The notes under the pieces are model-generated. The model saw nothing but the letters and a program-made list of their open reading frames with translations, made no database searches and was not told the DNA's origin. This document shows positions 62,824 through 64,000 of a stretch of DNA of 64,000 nt, piece by piece. Position numbers and translations under genes: made by a program. The stretch is from Streptomyces sp. SID8374. GTDB lineage: Bacteria > Actinomycetota > Actinomycetes > Streptomycetales > Streptomycetaceae. The stretch's first letter is position 1. Every line of letters begins with the position of its first letter. The DNA lies in NCBI RefSeq assembly GCF_009865135.1, contig NZ_WWGH01000002.1:1302001-1366000 (forward strand), given 5' to 3'.

Positions 62824-64000
62824 GTGTCCGGTGTGGACGTGAACCTGGTACTGCGCTCGACGCGCGTCGTCACCCCCGACGGCACCCGCCCCGCGACGGT
62901 CGCCGTCGCGGGCGGCACCATCGACGCGGTCCTGCCGTACGACACCGAAGTGCCCGCGGGCGCCCGGCTGGAGGACTTCGGCGACGACGTCCTGCTCCCC
63001 GGGCTGGTCGACACCCACGTCCATGTGAACGACCCCGGCCGCACCGAGTGGGAGGGCTTCTGGACGGCCACCCGCGCCGCGGCGGCCGGCGGCATCACCA
63101 CGCTCCTGGACATGCCGCTCAACTCCCTCCCGCCGACCACCACCGTCGGGAACCTGCGGATCAAGCAGCAGGTCGCCGCCCCCAAGGCGCACGTCGACAC
63201 GGGCTTCTGGGGCGGGGCACTCCCCTCCAACGTGAAGGACCTGCGCCCGCTGTACGAGGCCGGGGTCTTCGGCTTCAAGTGCTTCCTGTCGCCCTCCGGG
63301 GTGGAGGAGTTCCCCGAGCTGGACCAGGAGCAGCTGGCCCGCTCCATGGCGGAGATCGCCGGATTCGGCGGACTGCTCATCGTCCACGCCGAGGACCCGC
63401 ACCACCTCGCCGATGCCCCCCAGCGCCCCGGTCCCGCCTACGCCGACTTCCTCGCCTCCCGCCCGCGCGACGCCGAGAACACCGCGATCGAGGGGCTCAT
63501 CGCCCACGCCAAGCGGCTCAACGCCCGGGTCCACGTTCTGCACCTCTCCTCCAGCGACGCGCTGCCGCTGATCGCCGCCGCAAAGCGGGAGGGCGTCCGT
63601 GTCACCGTCGAGTCCTGTCCGCACTTCCTCACCCTCACCGCCGAGGAGGTCCCGGACGGGGCCACCGAGTTCAAGTGCTGCCCGCCCATCCGCGAGGCGG
63701 CCAACCAGGACGCCCTGTGGGCCGGGCTCGCCGACGGCACGATCGACTGCATCGTCTCCGACCACTCGCCCTGCACCACCGACCTCAAGACCCCGGACTT
63801 CGCCTCCGCCTGGGGCGGCATCTCCTCCCTCCAGCTCGGCCTGCCCGCCATCTGGACCGAGGCCCGCAGGCGCGGCCACTCCCTGGACGACGTCGCCCGC
63901 TGGATGTCCGCCGCCCCCGCCTCCCTCGCCGGGCTGACCCGCAAGGGCGCCATCGAGGCCGGACGCGACGCCGACTTCGCGGTCCTCGCCCCCGAGGCGA
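62824..64000 (+). CDS. allB: Allantoinase, N-terminal part
   Basis: The first 392 codons of an allantoinase from a GTG with AAGGAG upstream; the gene continues past the window. Metal ligands are visible in LVDTHVHVNDPGR (H65, H67), the carboxylated Lys152 in GFKCFLSPSG, His in LLIVHAEDPHH and HVLHLSSSDALP, and Asp in IVSDHSPCTT. It hydrolyses allantoin to allantoate. Divergent from allR and with a perfect 17-bp operator just upstream. E. coli AllB has about 450 residues, so some 50 are missing. Confidence 0.95.
   Translation, partial: MSGVDVNLVLRSTRVVTPDGTRPATVAVAGGTIDAVLPYDTEVPAGARLEDFGDDVLLPGLVDTHVHVNDPGRTEWEGFWTATRAAAAGGITTLLDMPLNSLPPTTTVGNLRIKQQVAAPKAHVDTGFWGGALPSNVKDLRPLYEAGVFGFKCFLSPSGVEEFPELDQEQLARSMAEIAGFGGLLIVHAEDPHHLADAPQRPGPAYADFLASRPRDAENTAIEGLIAHAKRLNARVHVLHLSSSDALPLIAAAKREGVRVTVESCPHFLTLTAEEVPDGATEFKCCPPIREAANQDALWAGLADGTIDCIVSDHSPCTTDLKTPDFASAWGGISSLQLGLPAIWTEARRRGHSLDDVARWMSAAPASLAGLTRKGAIEAGRDADFAVLAPEA

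Overview
The window is high-GC DNA with strong G/C bias in third codon positions, frequent GTG starts, ATGA and GTGA start/stop overlaps and a SARP-type regulator. All of this points to a Streptomyces chromosome. No rRNA, tRNA, CRISPR array, integrase or transposase was seen.

Layout. 1-6.8 kb: the end of one acyl-CoA synthetase, a second one, small accessory genes, then glyoxylate carboligase (gcl). 6.8-23.1 kb: a TetR regulator, a SARP regulator and a nine-gene minus-strand biosynthetic operon. That operon holds a diiron oxidase, a 2-oxoglutarate oxygenase, a DapF-fold protein, an aminotransferase, a C-A-T NRPS, an SHMT homologue, a second NRPS with a shortened condensation region, a thioesterase and an MFS exporter. 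23.6-27.1 kb: catalase, tartronate semialdehyde reductase and hydroxypyruvate isomerase. 27.4-34.8 kb: GH16 and GH20 glycosidases, a das-like sugar ABC importer and its divergent GntR regulator. 34.9-43.7 kb: a lactonase, a small regulator pair, then urate catabolism (uraD, uraH, uricase), two NCS2 purine permeases and an 8-oxoguanine deaminase. 44-54.5 kb: mixed accessory genes, including a GH46 chitosanase, an alpha/beta-hydrolase-fold protein without its nucleophile, a HEAT protein, a YfcC-type transporter and a nuclease-helicase. 54.8-64 kb: malate synthase, a MocA-like nucleotidyltransferase, a two-component system, an ABC exporter, the IclR regulator AllR and the start of allantoinase.

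How the genes fit together. The dispersed catabolic genes form one route: 8-oxoguanine to urate, then 5-hydroxyisourate, OHCU, allantoin, allantoate and glyoxylate. Glyoxylate then goes either to tartronate semialdehyde and glycerate (Gcl, Hyi, GlxR) or to malate (AceB). Catalase can remove the H2O2 made by uricase. Two palindrome classes link the promoters. A 15-bp TTCCG-N5-CGGAA element occurs as a pair 21 bp apart at gcl and hyi, with weaker copies at allR and aceB. A 17-bp TTCAAC-N5-GTTGAA element occurs at katA, uraD, aceB and allB, and overlaps the -35 box at the first three.

The NRPS operon sits between gcl and the hyi-glxR-katA group and is the best candidate for an undescribed system. 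Its DapF-like protein has Ser at both catalytic Cys positions, its SHMT homologue has altered active-site residues, and it pairs two different iron oxygenases with two single-module NRPSs.
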